A DNA stretch of 64,000 nt from Alphaproteobacteria bacterium (GTDB lineage: Bacteria > Pseudomonadota > Alphaproteobacteria > Acetobacterales > Acetobacteraceae). Each line of letters starts with the position of its first letter. The first letter of the stretch is position 1. Below, piece by piece: positions 37,525 to 46,723 of the stretch. Both the position numbers and the translations under genes were made by a program. The notes under the pieces are model-generated. The model was not told where the DNA came from, did not search any database, and saw nothing but the letters and a program-made list of their open reading frames with translations. Location of the stretch: positions 1 to 64,000 of the forward strand of contig VGDL01000001.1 of the NCBI GenBank assembly GCA_016869735.1. The letters are read 5' to 3'.

Positions 37525-38079
37525 ATGGGTCTGCTGAGCGCCTTGCGCCGCCCGCCGCATGAAAGAGCGGGCTTTATTCTATACGGCGCGGCCGTGGCTG
37601 CCGCGCGTGCGCCCTTTTTCTACGCCGATCTTGGCGTGCGCGACTCGGTGGAAGGCCGGCTGGACCTGATCCACCTTCATGCCGCGCTGCTGGTCCGTCG
37701 GCTTAGGCGAGATGCCGATAAGCGCGGCCCCGCCCTGGCCCAGGCCGTTTTTGATGCGATGTTTTCCGATATGGACGTCAATCTGCGGGAGTTGGGCGTA
37801 AGTGACCTGGTGGTCGGCAAGCGCGTGCGCGGGTTGTGGGAAGCGTTTCACGGGCGCGCCATTGTCTATGAAGCCGCCTTGGATGCTGATGATGATGCCG
37901 CCATGGCCATAGCCCTGGCCCGGAATGTCTGGCGGGAGGATGCCGCCAGCCCTGCCGCCAAGCGCCTGGCCCGGATTGCCTCTGCCCAGGCGAAACATCT
38001 GCAATCGCAAGAATTTGCCACGCTTTTGGCCGGGCAGGTCCAATTCCTGGCGCCGGATGCCCTTGGCCATGCTGCCTGA
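37525..38079 (+). CDS. Ubiquinol-cytochrome c chaperone (CBP3 family)
   Basis: The start is set at the ATG at 37525 with ACAGGA upstream, giving 184 residues. The family signature is clear: the stretch FYADLGVRDSVEGRLDLIHLH, followed by LLVRRL, VFDAMFSDMDVNLRELGVSDLVVGK, and AFHGRAIVYEAAL. CBP3-type proteins assist synthesis or assembly of cytochrome b of the bc1 complex. It overlaps the DUF177 gene by 11 bases, the usual alphaproteobacterial pairing. Confidence 0.92.
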   Translation: MGLLSALRRPPHERAGFILYGAAVAAARAPFFYADLGVRDSVEGRLDLIHLHAALLVRRLRRDADKRGPALAQAVFDAMFSDMDVNLRELGVSDLVVGKRVRGLWEAFHGRAIVYEAALDADDDAAMAIALARNVWREDAASPAAKRLARIASAQAKHLQSQEFATLLAGQVQFLAPDALGHAA

Positions 38080-38584
38080 ATTCTCCCGCCGGCAGCTTCT
38101 GACCGAACCGCCCCAGGCAGGGGTTGAAGAAGTGCTGGAAGCAACACCGTTGGAATGCGCCGCGCTTGCCGGGCGCTTTGGGATTGAAGCCTTGCGCCAT
38201 CTCAGCGCGCGCTTCACCCGCAAGCCCTATCCGGGTGGCGGGCTGCTGCTGACCGGGCGCATCAGGGCCGAAGCGGTCCAGCTTTGCGTCGTCAGCCTTG
38301 AACCGGTGACCGAGCATCTGGACAAACCCTTCACCCTGGTTGTGCTGCCACCCGATGGCACGCCTTCCGAAGACCCGGATGGGCCGGATGAAATCGAAGT
38401 TGATGCGACCGGCCACTTTGACCTGGGCGAGGCCCTGGCCGAGGAATTGTCGCTATCGCTCAATCCCTATCCGCGCGCTGCCGGGGCGCATTTGCCGGCA
38501 GGCTTGGAATTGGAAGCAGCGCCTGAGGAAGCACCGCGGAACCCCTTTGCCAAGCTGACCGCGCTGCGTGGCCCCAAAGCCTGA
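38069..38584 (+). CDS. DUF177 (YceD-like) domain protein
   Basis: The ATG at 38069 (MLPEFSRRQLL) gives 171 residues; an ATG at 38057 is also possible. DUF177 features: VEATPLECAALAGRFGI-like start, a strand-rich middle, CVVSLEPV, the acidic DEIEVDATGHFDLGEALAEELSLSLNPYPR and the C-terminal NPFAKLTAL. In bacteria and chloroplasts DUF177/YceD is needed for 23S rRNA accumulation. It precedes rpmF, as in most bacteria, with 93 bases between. Confidence 0.9.
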   Translation: MLPEFSRRQLLTEPPQAGVEEVLEATPLECAALAGRFGIEALRHLSARFTRKPYPGGGLLLTGRIRAEAVQLCVVSLEPVTEHLDKPFTLVVLPPDGTPSEDPDGPDEIEVDATGHFDLGEALAEELSLSLNPYPRAAGAHLPAGLELEAAPEEAPRNPFAKLTALRGPKA

Positions 38585-38677
38585 ATAGCCCCGTGCTTGC
38601 ACCCATCTGAGGGTGGTGCTAAATGCCCGCCCTTGTTCAAATCCACAGTTACGCTTGAGTGAAAGAGACCCGGCGCC

Positions 38678-38878
38678 ATGGCCGTTCCGAAAAAGAAGAC
38701 TTCGCCTTCCCGCCGCGGCATGCGCCGCAGCCATGAAGCGCTTTCATCCTCAGCGCATCATGAATGCGCCAATTGCGGTGAGCTGAAGCGCCCGCACCAT
38801 GTCTGCTCCCATTGCGGCTATTATGATGGCCGTGAAGTGGTGGCGGCGGATCGCCTGAAGCCGGCCGTCCGGCTCTGA
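38678..38878 (+). CDS. rpmF: 50S ribosomal protein L32
   Basis: 66 residues starting [22 protein letters not shown], the standard L32 N-terminus. Two CxxC-type pairs ([20 protein letters not shown]) form a zinc ribbon, so this is the zinc-binding form. A GAGTGAAAG-type purine stretch precedes the start. It sits between DUF177 and plsX, the conserved order. Confidence 0.97.
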   Translation: MAVPKKKTSPSRRGMRRSHEALSSSAHHECANCGELKRPHHVCSHCGYYDGREVVAADRLKPAVRL

Positions 38879-38911
38879 TTCCGCACATCCCAGGGCGCCG
38901 AGGCTCCCGCG

Positions 38912-39961
38912 ATGGCTGATACGGGTTCCGCCTTTTCCCTGGCAATTGATGCCATGGGCGGGGATGCGGCGCCCGAGGTTGTGCTTGATGGTCTGGAATT
39001 GGCCGCCGAGCGTCATCCACAGGCGCGGTTCCTTCTATTGGGCGATGAGGCACGCGTGGGCGGGGCTTTGGCGCGGCGCAAGCGGGCCGCGCGCGCCTGC
39101 AGCCTGCGCCATGCGCCTGAGGTGATTTCGGGCGACCTTAAGCCAACAGCGGCATTGCGTATGCGCGGGTCTTCCATGCGCATGGCGATTGATGCGGTGG
39201 CGGCGGGGGAAGCTGCGGGCGTGGTTTCTGCCGGCAATACCGGGGCGCTGATGGCGCTGGCCAAAATCGTCATCAAGACCATGCCGGAAATTGACCGGCC
39301 CGCGCTGGCCGCGATTGGTCCTTCCGTGCGCGGTGATGTGGTGCTGCTTGATCTTGGCGCCAATGTGCAGTGCGATGCGCGCAACCTGGTGGAATTTGCC
39401 ATCATGGGCGATGCCTTTGCGCGTGTGGCGCTTGGCCTGACGGCGCCCAGCATTGGCCTGTTGAATGTGGGCAGTGAAGAATTGAAGGGCGATGATCGCG
39501 TGCGCGCGGCCGCCGAAATTCTGCGCGATTCGCATGTGGGCGCGCAGTTCCGCGGCTTCATCGAAGGCCATGACATCACCGCTGGCACGGTGGATGTGGT
39601 GGTGACGGATGGCTTTACCGGCAATGTCGCGCTGAAAACGGGCGAAGGCGCGCTGAAGCTGATGCGTGATTTGCTGCGCCAGGTTTTCACCAGCAGCGTG
39701 CCCGCCCGGCTTGGTTATTTGTTGGCGCGCCCCGCCTTGGATCGGCTGCGCGAATGGATGGACCCGCGCCGCTATAATGGCGCGATCCTGCTTGGGCTGA
39801 ATGGTGTGGTGGTGAAATCCCATGGCGGGACAGATGCTCTTGGCTTCGCCCATGCCGTGGATGTGGCCATGGATATGGTAACGCATGGCTATAATGATCG
39901 CATTCGGGATGGATTTGACCGGCTTGCGGGCCGCAACAGGCTGGCGCCTTCGCCAAACTGA
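38912..39961 (+). CDS. plsX: Phosphate acyltransferase PlsX
   Basis: 349 residues. LAIDAMGGDAAPEVVLDGLELA at the N-terminus, VSAGNTGALMALAKIV, LLDLGANVQCDARNLVEFA, NVGSEELKGDD and DVVVTDGFTGNVALKTGEG are all PlsX hallmarks. It makes acyl phosphate from acyl-ACP, the entry to phosphatidic acid through PlsY. It is a peripheral membrane protein. It is followed 14 bases later by fabH, in the usual rpmF-plsX-fabH cluster coupling phospholipid and fatty-acid synthesis. Confidence 0.96.
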   Translation: MADTGSAFSLAIDAMGGDAAPEVVLDGLELAAERHPQARFLLLGDEARVGGALARRKRAARACSLRHAPEVISGDLKPTAALRMRGSSMRMAIDAVAAGEAAGVVSAGNTGALMALAKIVIKTMPEIDRPALAAIGPSVRGDVVLLDLGANVQCDARNLVEFAIMGDAFARVALGLTAPSIGLLNVGSEELKGDDRVRAAAEILRDSHVGAQFRGFIEGHDITAGTVDVVVTDGFTGNVALKTGEGALKLMRDLLRQVFTSSVPARLGYLLARPALDRLREWMDPRRYNGAILLGLNGVVVKSHGGTDALGFAHAVDVAMDMVTHGYNDRIRDGFDRLAGRNRLAPSPN

Positions 39962-39975
39962 TGTAGCTTAGCGCC

Positions 39976-40956
39976 ATGGTCATGCGTGCGTTGATCGCCG
40001 GCTGCGGCGGCTACCTTCCCCCTTTGCGGCTTTCCAATGATGAATTGGCGGCGCGTCACGGGCTTGAAACCTCTGACGCCTGGATTCAGGAACGTACGGG
40101 AATCAAATACCGCCATGTTGCCGCACCGGATGAAGCCGCTTCTGATCTGGCCGCCGCTGCCACGCGCGCGGCACTTGTGGATGCGGGGGTGGAGGCTTCC
40201 CAGGTGGATGGCATTATCGTTGCCACCACCACCCCGGATTCGGGCTTTCCCGCAACGGCTGCACGCGTTCAGGCCAAGATTGGCGCTGGCGCTGGCTTTG
40301 CCTTTGACATCACCGCAGCCTGCACCGGCTTCATCTATGGGCTTTCCATCGCTGAGGCGATGATGCGCGCGGGCCATGCCCGCCACGTGCTGGTGATTGG
40401 CGCTGAGGTCTATACGCGCATCATGGATTGGACTGATCGCGGCACCTGCGTGCTGTTCGGCGATGGCGCCGGCGCGGTGCTGTTGAGCGCGGGCGAAGGC
40501 GCGGGCACCAATCAGGATCGTGGCCTGCTATCCACCCATCTGCACGCCGATGGCCGGCATGGCGATATTCTGTTCGTTGAAGGCGGCGCCGGTTCTACGG
40601 GCGGGCCTGGCCTTTTGCGCATGGCCGGCAAGGAAGTATTCCGCCACGCGGTGTCCAAATTGGCGGCGGTGGTGGATGAAGCACTGGCCGCCAATGGCCT
40701 CACCCACGCCGATATTGATTGGCTGGTGCCGCATCAGGCCAATCAACGCATCATTGAAGCCATGGGCAAGAAGCTGCATTTGCAGCCCGAACGCGTGGTG
40801 GTGACGGTGGATCGCCACGCCAATACCTCAGCCGCATCCATCCCGCTGGCGCTGGCGGAAGCCCGCGGCGATGGGCGCATCAAGAATGGCGATCTGGTGG
40901 TGATGGAAGCCATTGGCGGGGGGCTGACCTGGGGGTCCGCGATCGCGCGTTTCTGA
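39976..40956 (+). CDS. fabH: 3-oxoacyl-[acyl-carrier-protein] synthase III
   Basis: 326 residues, thiolase fold. The catalytic triad is visible: Cys in ITAACTGFIYGL near residue 113, His in WLVPHQANQRI near 253, and Asn in RHANTSAASIPLAL near 283. It begins fatty-acid synthesis by condensing acetyl-CoA with malonyl-ACP. The length and motif spacing are normal. ihfA follows after an 81-base gap. Confidence 0.96.
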   Translation: MVMRALIAGCGGYLPPLRLSNDELAARHGLETSDAWIQERTGIKYRHVAAPDEAASDLAAAATRAALVDAGVEASQVDGIIVATTTPDSGFPATAARVQAKIGAGAGFAFDITAACTGFIYGLSIAEAMMRAGHARHVLVIGAEVYTRIMDWTDRGTCVLFGDGAGAVLLSAGEGAGTNQDRGLLSTHLHADGRHGDILFVEGGAGSTGGPGLLRMAGKEVFRHAVSKLAAVVDEALAANGLTHADIDWLVPHQANQRIIEAMGKKLHLQPERVVVTVDRHANTSAASIPLALAEARGDGRIKNGDLVVMEAIGGGLTWGSAIARF

Positions 40957-41037
40957 GATTTCATGAAGCGGGCGGTTGACGACAGCGCTTGAAGCCGGTT
41001 TGCTGTAGCTAACAGGGATAATCTGGGGGCAGGGTCA

Positions 41038-41343
41038 ATGGAAACCATCACGCGGGCCAATCTGGCCGAAGCGATCTATGCTGAGGTGGGGCTTTCGCGC
41101 AATGAAAGTGCTGATCTTCTGGAATCGGTGCTGGAACGCATTTCCATCGTGCTGGAATCAGGCGAATCGGTGAAGATATCCTCCTTCGGAACATTTCTGG
41201 TGCGCCAGAAGGGCCAGCGTATTGGCCGCAACCCAAAGACCGGTGTTGAAGTGCCGATCCTGCCGCGCAGGGTTCTTTCCTTTCGTCCGTCTCAGGTCTT
41301 GAAGGCGCGTATCAATCATGAAGAAGTGGAAGACGAAGCATGA
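41038..41343 (+). CDS. ihfA: Integration host factor subunit alpha
   Basis: 101 residues of the HU/IHF family: [27 protein letters not shown] dimerisation helices, then [23 protein letters not shown] and [18 protein letters not shown] with the beta-arm Pro that intercalates DNA. The RNPKTG arm and the MerR neighbour favour IHF alpha over HU. It bends DNA for transcription and recombination. The stop overlaps the MerR gene by 4 bases. Confidence 0.94.
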   Translation: METITRANLAEAIYAEVGLSRNESADLLESVLERISIVLESGESVKISSFGTFLVRQKGQRIGRNPKTGVEVPILPRRVLSFRPSQVLKARINHEEVEDEA

Positions 41344-41759
41344 GCGATACTGATGATGCGGATGAAAAGGGCCGTCCACGCAAGGCGCCAACGGCCTTTC
41401 GCACCATCAGTGAAGTCGCCGATGATTTGAATATTCCGCAGCATGTCTTGCGTTTTTGGGAAAGCAAATTCCCACAACTGAAGCCGCTGAAGCGCGGCGG
41501 TGGGCGGCGCTATTATCGGCCTGAGGATATTGCGCTGCTGAAGCGCGTGGGCGATCTGCTCTATAATCAGGGCTATACCATTAAGGGTGTGCAGCGCTTG
41601 CTGCGTGACGGGACCGATGAAGGCCCGGGGCCTGTGGCGCTTGAATTGCCCTTGGGTGATCCAGCGCCTGTCAATGAGGCTCCCGAAGCCTTGGCACTGA
41701 AGGCGGCGCTGGCCGAGCTTGAAGATATTGCGCGCGCTTTGCATCGCCTGGCGGCTTAG
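41340..41759 (+). CDS. MerR-family transcriptional regulator next to ihfA
   Basis: 139 residues. The MerR HTH begins at about residue 20: [51 protein letters not shown], with [16 protein letters not shown] as the linking helix. The C-terminus is short, without effector-binding cysteines, so no metal or drug sensor can be proposed. The ihfA-merR pair is conserved in alphaproteobacteria. It ends 69 bases before the tRNA-Pro gene. Confidence 0.92.
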   Translation: MSDTDDADEKGRPRKAPTAFRTISEVADDLNIPQHVLRFWESKFPQLKPLKRGGGRRYYRPEDIALLKRVGDLLYNQGYTIKGVQRLLRDGTDEGPGPVALELPLGDPAPVNEAPEALALKAALAELEDIARALHRLAA

Positions 41760-41828
41760 CGTTTGTTTTCCGGAGCCGTGTCGTAAGGGGTGGCAAGCCA
41801 GGATTTTGGGTGCTAAGCAAAACTACGT

Positions 41829-41905
41829 CGGAGCGTAGCGCAGCCTGGTAGCGCATCAGTCTGGGGGACTGGGGGTCGTGGGTTCGAATCCCGCCGCTCC
41901 GACCA
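41829..41905 (+). tRNA. tRNA-Pro (anticodon GGG)
   Basis: A 77-base cloverleaf. The acceptor stem starts CGGAGC and pairs with GCTCCG, followed by ACCA with an encoded CCA end. The D-arm contains AGCCTGGTAGC, the anticodon stem-loop is TCAGT-CTGGGGG-ACTGG giving GGG, and the T-arm contains GGTTCGAATCC. It reads CCC and CCU proline codons. It lies in the only gene gap longer than 300 bases (41760-42108); the remaining 200 bases up to tctC show only a strong ribosome site (GGAGGAG) and no other clear feature. Confidence 0.97.
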
Positions 41906-42108
41906 TTTTCCAAAATTAGTATCGGGAATTGGCGTTTGGCCCCATCGCATGGGTCAACGGCGTGACTGAAGCCCAGCCATCCTGTCGCGCAGCACTGCCC
42001 CGCCTTTCTGCGCCATGCGCGCCATCGCCCCTTGGAGTGTATCGGGATCAGGGCTAGGCTCCCGCAAAAGGGCTGATGGCAATGGGCCCCTAGCCGGAGG
42101 AGAGCTTC

Positions 42109-43086
42109 ATGACATTCATGTTGAAACGTCGCACATTGGCGCGTCTTGGTTTCGGGGCGGGCGCTGTTCTGGCTGCGCCAGGTCTTGCACGCGCACAGGG
42201 AGGTTTTCCGGAACGCGTGGTCGAAGTTGTGACCCATGCCGGCGTTGGCGGGGGTACCGATATCACCGCGCGCATGATGATGGTGCAGGCGCCGAGTGAA
42301 TTCAAACAGGAATTCGTGGTGGTCAATCGCACCGCCGGCAGTGGCGCGCAGGCGCTGCAATATCTGGCTTCAAAGCCCGCCGATGGGCATACGATTATTC
42401 TGGTGACGCAGACCCATTTGCTGACGCAAATCCGCAACCGCAATGTGCCGCAATTTTCAGAACTTGTGCCGCTGGTGCGTGCAACCGATGATCCGCAGCT
42501 TGTACTGGTGCGGCGCGAAAGCCCCTTCCGCACCGCGGCTGACCTTGTCGCCGCCGGCAAGCAGCGTTCCTTGCGCTTTGGGGGCACGCATGTGGGCGGC
42601 GTTGATCACATCGCGATATTTTCCTTCGGGCGCGCGGCGGGCATGCAGCAGCCAACCCTGGTGCCCTTCCGTGGCGGCGGAGAGATTGTGATCAATCTGG
42701 TTGGCGGCAATACCGATTCAGCCCTGGTCAATCCGGCAGAAGCTGAAGCGCAGCTGCGTTCCGGTGAAGTGCGCCCGCTGCTGGCGCTTTCCGAAAAGCG
42801 GCTTGCGGGTTTTCCTGATCTGCCAACCGCGAAGGAAGCTGGGATTGATTGCGTTGCTTCCACCGTGCGCGGCTTTTGTGTGCTGCGGGGAACGCCGGAA
42901 GACCGCGTGGCGCGATTGGAACAAGGGTTGCTCCGCGCCATGTCCGGCCCGATCTTCAAGACTTATCTGGAAAATACTGGACAATCGCCCGATAGCGTTG
43001 TGGGGCGTGCTGCCTGGGGCGCTCAGCTTCAGGCCTTCCATGAAAGCGGGCGGGAAGCGCTGCAGGCGCTTGGCCTACTGCGCTGA
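42109..43086 (+). CDS. Tripartite tricarboxylate transporter solute-binding protein (TctC/Bug family)
   Basis: 325 residues with a twin-arginine-like leader (KRRTLARLGFGAGAVLAAPGLARA) and a strong GGAGGAG ribosome site. The Bug-family fold is shown by VVEVVTHAGVGGGTDITARMM, AGSGAQALQYLASKPADGHTI and FPDLPTAKEAGID. It is a periplasmic receptor delivering a carboxylate to the TctAB permease encoded directly downstream (overlapping start and stop). The ligand cannot be told from sequence; it differs somewhat from typical Bug proteins in the pocket segment. Confidence 0.88.
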   Translation: MTFMLKRRTLARLGFGAGAVLAAPGLARAQGGFPERVVEVVTHAGVGGGTDITARMMMVQAPSEFKQEFVVVNRTAGSGAQALQYLASKPADGHTIILVTQTHLLTQIRNRNVPQFSELVPLVRATDDPQLVLVRRESPFRTAADLVAAGKQRSLRFGGTHVGGVDHIAIFSFGRAAGMQQPTLVPFRGGGEIVINLVGGNTDSALVNPAEAEAQLRSGEVRPLLALSEKRLAGFPDLPTAKEAGIDCVASTVRGFCVLRGTPEDRVARLEQGLLRAMSGPIFKTYLENTGQSPDSVVGRAAWGAQLQAFHESGREALQALGLLR

Positions 43087-43553
43087 TGCGCCCTGCGCGC
43101 AACCCCAATCACGCCATCGCCGCCAGCATCGCGGCGGTGGCCTTCGCCGCCATTGCCGCGACCTTCACCTTTGAACCAGTACCGCCCGGCCTGCCGGGGC
43201 TTGGCGCGGTGGAGTTTCCGCGCCTGGTTTCGGCAATTCTTTTTTTGCTGGCGTTGATTCTTGGGCTTACCGCGGCATCGCCCACGAGTGAGGATGATGC
43301 ACCGCGCATTTCATCCCGTGCCTGGTTGATTTTTGCGCTTTGCCTTGGGTTTCTGCCGGTGATGGAGATTGTTGGGATGATCCCGGCGATCCCGCTATTC
43401 CTGCTGGTGGTGGGGTTGCTTTGGGGGGGCACGGCTTGGCCCACGTTGGCGCTTTCCGCGCTTGGCATGGGTATCGCCATTTGGATCATTTTTGTGAAGA
43501 TTTTCCGCCTGACCCTGCCCAAGGGCTGGCTTGTCACCTTGCTGGGGTTTTGA
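43086..43553 (+). CDS. TctB family small permease subunit
   Basis: 155 residues with four hydrophobic helices: one near residues 10-25 (IAASIAAVAFAAIAATFTF), one near 45-62 (LVSAILFLLALILGLTAA), a pair in the C-terminal half (WLIFALCLGFLPVMEIVGMIPAIPLFLLVVGLLWGG) and a last one ending WIIFVKIFRLTLPKG. This is the DUF1468/TctB layout, the small membrane subunit of TTT transporters. It overlaps tctC and lies 3 bases before tctA. Confidence 0.86.
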   Translation: MRPARNPNHAIAASIAAVAFAAIAATFTFEPVPPGLPGLGAVEFPRLVSAILFLLALILGLTAASPTSEDDAPRISSRAWLIFALCLGFLPVMEIVGMIPAIPLFLLVVGLLWGGTAWPTLALSALGMGIAIWIIFVKIFRLTLPKGWLVTLLGF

Positions 43554-43556
43554 CTG

Positions 43557-45041
43557 ATGGAAGGGTTTTTGGGCGGGCTTGCCATTCTGGTTGATCCCTG
43601 GGTCATGTTCATGGTGTTTCTTGGCACTGTGCTCGGGATTTTTGTGGGTGCGCTGCCGGGTATTTCGGGCAGCACCACCATTGCGTTGATGCTGCCAATG
43701 ACCATTGCCATGGGGCCCATTCCGGCGATTTGTTTTCTGGGGGCGATTTATTGTGCGGCGAATTTTGGCGGGTCCATCACCGCCATTATGGTGAATGCGC
43801 CGGGCGATCCTTCGGCGAGTGCGACCGCGCTTGAAGGTTATAAGATGGCAGAAAAGGGCCAGGCTGGTTTGGCGCTTGGCATGTCTGCGGTTTCTTCGGC
43901 GATTGGCGGCATATTCTCGATTTTTGTGCTGATCATCGCAGCACCCTTGCTGGCGCGCGCAGCCTATTCCTTCGGGCCACCGGAATACTTCGCACTCGCC
44001 GTATTTGGGCTTTCAATGTGCGCAGCGATTGGCGGCGATAGCGCGGTGAAGAATTTGATTGCCGCGGCACTTGGTGTCCTGATTGCGACTGTCGGCATGG
44101 ATCTGACCACGGGGGTTGAACGCTTCGCCTTTGGCATTGATGAATTGGCCGATGGGATCAAATTTGTTCCTGTGCTGATCGGGCTTTTCGCGGTGGGCGA
44201 AATGCTGGATCAGGTTGTGCGCCGGGCTGAGAAAGCGAAGATCATCGCCATGGATGCGGCGCGCGTGCCGGGCATGGCGGAATTTCGCAAATGCAACCGA
44301 TCCATCTGGATTGGCAGCGGCATTGGCACCTTCATTGGCGCCTTGCCGGCGCTTGGTGCCACGACGGCAGCGCTGATTGGCTATAATGAAACGCGCCGTT
44401 GGTCCAAGCATAAGGAGGAATTCGGCAAGGGCAGCATTGAAGGTGTGGCGGGGCCTGAGGCTGCGAATAACGCCGCAGTCGGTGGTTCCATGGTCCCGAC
44501 ACTCGCCTTGGGTATTCCTGGCAGTGCGACAACGGCCATTATTTTGGCCGCGCTGATTGTTCAAGGGGTGCGGCCAGGGCCGCATCTTTTCACGGAACAG
44601 CCGACCTTGCTTTACGCGGTATTCGCTTCAATGCTTGCGGCCAATCTGTTCTATCTTGCGCTTGGGCTTTACATGGCGAAGTTCTTTGCCCGGATTTCTT
44701 TGGTGCCGCCGGCAATTCTTTGGCCTTTCGTATTCGTGCTTTCCATCATCGGTGCCTATGGGCCGGACCAATCCATGGGCGATGTCGTCATCATGCTGGT
44801 GGCGGGGGTGGTGGGTTTTCTGTTCCGCCGTACCGGATTTTCGCCCGCGCCCTTGATCATGGGGCTGGTGCTCGGGGGCAAGATGGAAGAAACGCTCAAG
44901 CAATCACTCATCATCTTCGGCGATGATGTCAGCATGTTCGCTACACGCCCGATTGCGATGGCGCTGCTTTCTATCACCGCCATCGGGCTATTTTGGCCGC
45001 TGATCGCGCGGTTTTGGCGGATGCTTGGCGTGCAGCGCTGA
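43557..45041 (+). CDS. TctA family large permease subunit
   Basis: 494 residues and about 11-12 membrane segments. TctA hallmarks: [19 protein letters not shown] near the N-terminus, [50 protein letters not shown], a [35 protein letters not shown] stretch, and the ending [14 protein letters not shown]. It forms the transport channel with TctB and the periplasmic receptor, driven by an ion gradient. The last two codons (Gln-Arg) and the stop lie within a perfect 11-base-pair hairpin shared with the convergent gene. Confidence 0.95.
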   Translation: MEGFLGGLAILVDPWVMFMVFLGTVLGIFVGALPGISGSTTIALMLPMTIAMGPIPAICFLGAIYCAANFGGSITAIMVNAPGDPSASATALEGYKMAEKGQAGLALGMSAVSSAIGGIFSIFVLIIAAPLLARAAYSFGPPEYFALAVFGLSMCAAIGGDSAVKNLIAAALGVLIATVGMDLTTGVERFAFGIDELADGIKFVPVLIGLFAVGEMLDQVVRRAEKAKIIAMDAARVPGMAEFRKCNRSIWIGSGIGTFIGALPALGATTAALIGYNETRRWSKHKEEFGKGSIEGVAGPEAANNAAVGGSMVPTLALGIPGSATTAIILAALIVQGVRPGPHLFTEQPTLLYAVFASMLAANLFYLALGLYMAKFFARISLVPPAILWPFVFVLSIIGAYGPDQSMGDVVIMLVAGVVGFLFRRTGFSPAPLIMGLVLGGKMEETLKQSLIIFGDDVSMFATRPIAMALLSITAIGLFWPLIARFWRMLGVQR

Positions 45042-45057
45042 ACGAATTCAGCGCTGC
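45032..45057. terminator. Perfect hairpin spanning both stop codons of convergent tctA and soeC-like genes
   Basis: GCAGCGCTGAA-cgaa-TTCAGCGCTGC: an 11-base-pair perfect stem with a 4-base loop. The TGA of tctA and the TGA of the opposite gene both sit inside the stem, so both proteins end in Gln-Arg. No T-tract follows. It probably works as a bidirectional terminator or mRNA-end stabiliser. Confidence 0.6.
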
Positions 45058-45983
45058 GTTGGGTAGTAAAGCGCCACGGTATGCGTGGCCTCAGCGAAAA
45101 TGAGCCAGCGTTCCACCAATAGCCCGGCGATGGCGCTGGCGGCGCCAAGCAGGCCCAAAACCATGGCCGCGCCACCGCCCAGGATGATGGCAAGGCAGAA
45201 CATCAGCGCCGGCAATGCGAAACCGAGCAGTAGTGCGATGCTGCGGAGCTTCGCCGCATGCACGCGGCCCACGCGAAACGCCATCTCCCGCAGCAGGTAA
45301 TTGGCTTCGGTATGCGGGCTTTCCAGCGGGCGCACCTTGCCGATGAAGCCAAGGCCGGTGGCGCTTTCGCGCGTGCTGCCGGCGGGTGTTGCATCCACAC
45401 TCGCCCAATAGGCACGCTTGAACATCAGCGCTGCCAGACCAAGCGCGGCTGCAACCAAGGCAGGGAAAAACCCGCCGCCCCAGAAAATGGCGAGCATCGC
45501 GAGCAAGGATACGCCGGAGAAACTGGCGAACAGCAAATAGCCCGGCGCCACCATGGGGTGATGCCATTCCTTGATCGGCTTCAAGGAGGCATAGATCATG
45601 CCCGTGCAATAGACCGTGACAGCGGCGCCGAGCGCGGAGAGCAAGCCTGATGGAACCATCAAGGCGTTTTCGCCATGCGCGAGCGCGATCAGAAACACTG
45701 TTGCCGGCAGAAAGGTCAGCACGGCAGCGACGCCTTCCCGCGAGAGCCAGGAAGACCGCCATTGGCTAAGTGCCCGCCAGGCGCGCTCCGGCCGCCCCAG
45801 ATGCAGCAGCGATGAACAAAGCCCCGCCGTGATCAGCGCGAGTGCGATGATGGCCGCGGTCGCGCTAAACATGCTGCTGGCGGGCAAAATGCCAAGTGGC
45901 TTCAGAACGCCAAGCCAGAACAATAGGCCATAGCCCGCACCGGAAGCCACGGTGAAGAAAATGATCGAAGGGGCCGGTTTCAT
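45048..45983 (-). CDS. DmsC/SoeC-like quinone-reactive membrane anchor subunit
   Basis: 311 residues with about eight hydrophobic helices and the DmsC-family segment SSLLHLGRPERAWRALSQWRSSWLSREG near residues 58-85, followed by TGMIYASLKPIKEWHHP. This subunit anchors the molybdoenzyme to the inner membrane and exchanges electrons with the quinone pool. It is the last gene of a three-gene operon; the start overlaps the Fe-S subunit stop by 4 bases. SoeC of sulfite dehydrogenase and DmsC of DMSO reductase cannot be told apart by this subunit alone. Confidence 0.85.
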   Translation of the reverse strand: MKPAPSIIFFTVASGAGYGLLFWLGVLKPLGILPASSMFSATAAIIALALITAGLCSSLLHLGRPERAWRALSQWRSSWLSREGVAAVLTFLPATVFLIALAHGENALMVPSGLLSALGAAVTVYCTGMIYASLKPIKEWHHPMVAPGYLLFASFSGVSLLAMLAIFWGGGFFPALVAAALGLAALMFKRAYWASVDATPAGSTRESATGLGFIGKVRPLESPHTEANYLLREMAFRVGRVHAAKLRSIALLLGFALPALMFCLAIILGGGAAMVLGLLGAASAIAGLLVERWLIFAEATHTVALYYPTQR

Positions 45984-46723
45984 CGGGAAAGCACCTTATC
46001 CATCCAGCGCAGCAGCGGATTGGTGATTTGGCTTGGCAGCGGCCCGGCTTCCTTCGGTGCTGTCTTCACCTGGCTTGATGCCTTGCGCGGCGGCAGATAG
46101 CGATTGACGGGCTGATAGCCCATCTCCGGCATCAGCTCATACCCGCCGCGTTCGGCAACAAGCTTGGAGACATCGCTGTTTGGATCACCAAGATCACCGA
46201 AATGCCGCGCATTGGCGGGGCAGGTGGAAACGCAGGCCGGCACGCGGCGGTCTTCCGGGATGGTTTCGTTGTAGATGCGGTCAACGCAGAGCGTACATTT
46301 CTTCATGACGCCCTGGTCTTCATCCAATTCGCGCGCACCGTAAGGGCAGGCCCAGGCGCAAAGCTGGCAGCCGATGCACATATCGGTGTTCACAAGCACA
46401 ATGCCATCTTCCGCGCGCTTATATGATGCGCCGGTGGGGCACACCGTCACACAGGCCGGCGTTTCGCAATGCATGCAGGAACGCGGGAAATGCACCGTGC
46501 GGCCTTCATCACCATCGCCGGCTTCATAGGCATGCACACGGTTGAACCAAACGCCTTCCTGCGCGGCGGAGTAAGGTTGGTGATCCGGCAGCGGCGCCAT
46601 ATGGCCGCTGGTGTTCCATTCCTTGCAATTTGTCGCACAGGCATGGCAGCCAACACAGGTATCCAAATCAATCACAAGGCCGAGCTTTCTCGCGCCCGGA
46701 GTGGGTGTGGGCAGGGATGTCAT
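45980..46723 (-). CDS. Four-cluster Fe-S subunit (DmsB/SoeB-like)
   Basis: 247 residues with four cysteine groups binding [4Fe-4S] clusters: CVGCHACATNCKEWN near residue 21, CMHCETPACVTVCPTGA, CIGCQLCAWACPYGA, and CTLCVDRI with RVPACVSTCPANA. Electrons travel along this chain between the molybdenum subunit and the membrane anchor. No twin-arginine leader is present, in keeping with a cytoplasmic complex. It overlaps both neighbours by 4 bases (ATGA). Confidence 0.92.
   Translation of the reverse strand: MTSLPTPTPGARKLGLVIDLDTCVGCHACATNCKEWNTSGHMAPLPDHQPYSAAQEGVWFNRVHAYEAGDGDEGRTVHFPRSCMHCETPACVTVCPTGASYKRAEDGIVLVNTDMCIGCQLCAWACPYGARELDEDQGVMKKCTLCVDRIYNETIPEDRRVPACVSTCPANARHFGDLGDPNSDVSKLVAERGGYELMPEMGYQPVNRYLPPRKASSQVKTAPKEAGPLPSQITNPLLRWMDKVLSR

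Noticed and set aside
41829-45041. tRNA-Pro as the attachment site of an integrated island carrying tctCBA
   Set aside because: No integrase gene and no direct repeat of the tRNA 3' end were seen downstream within the window.
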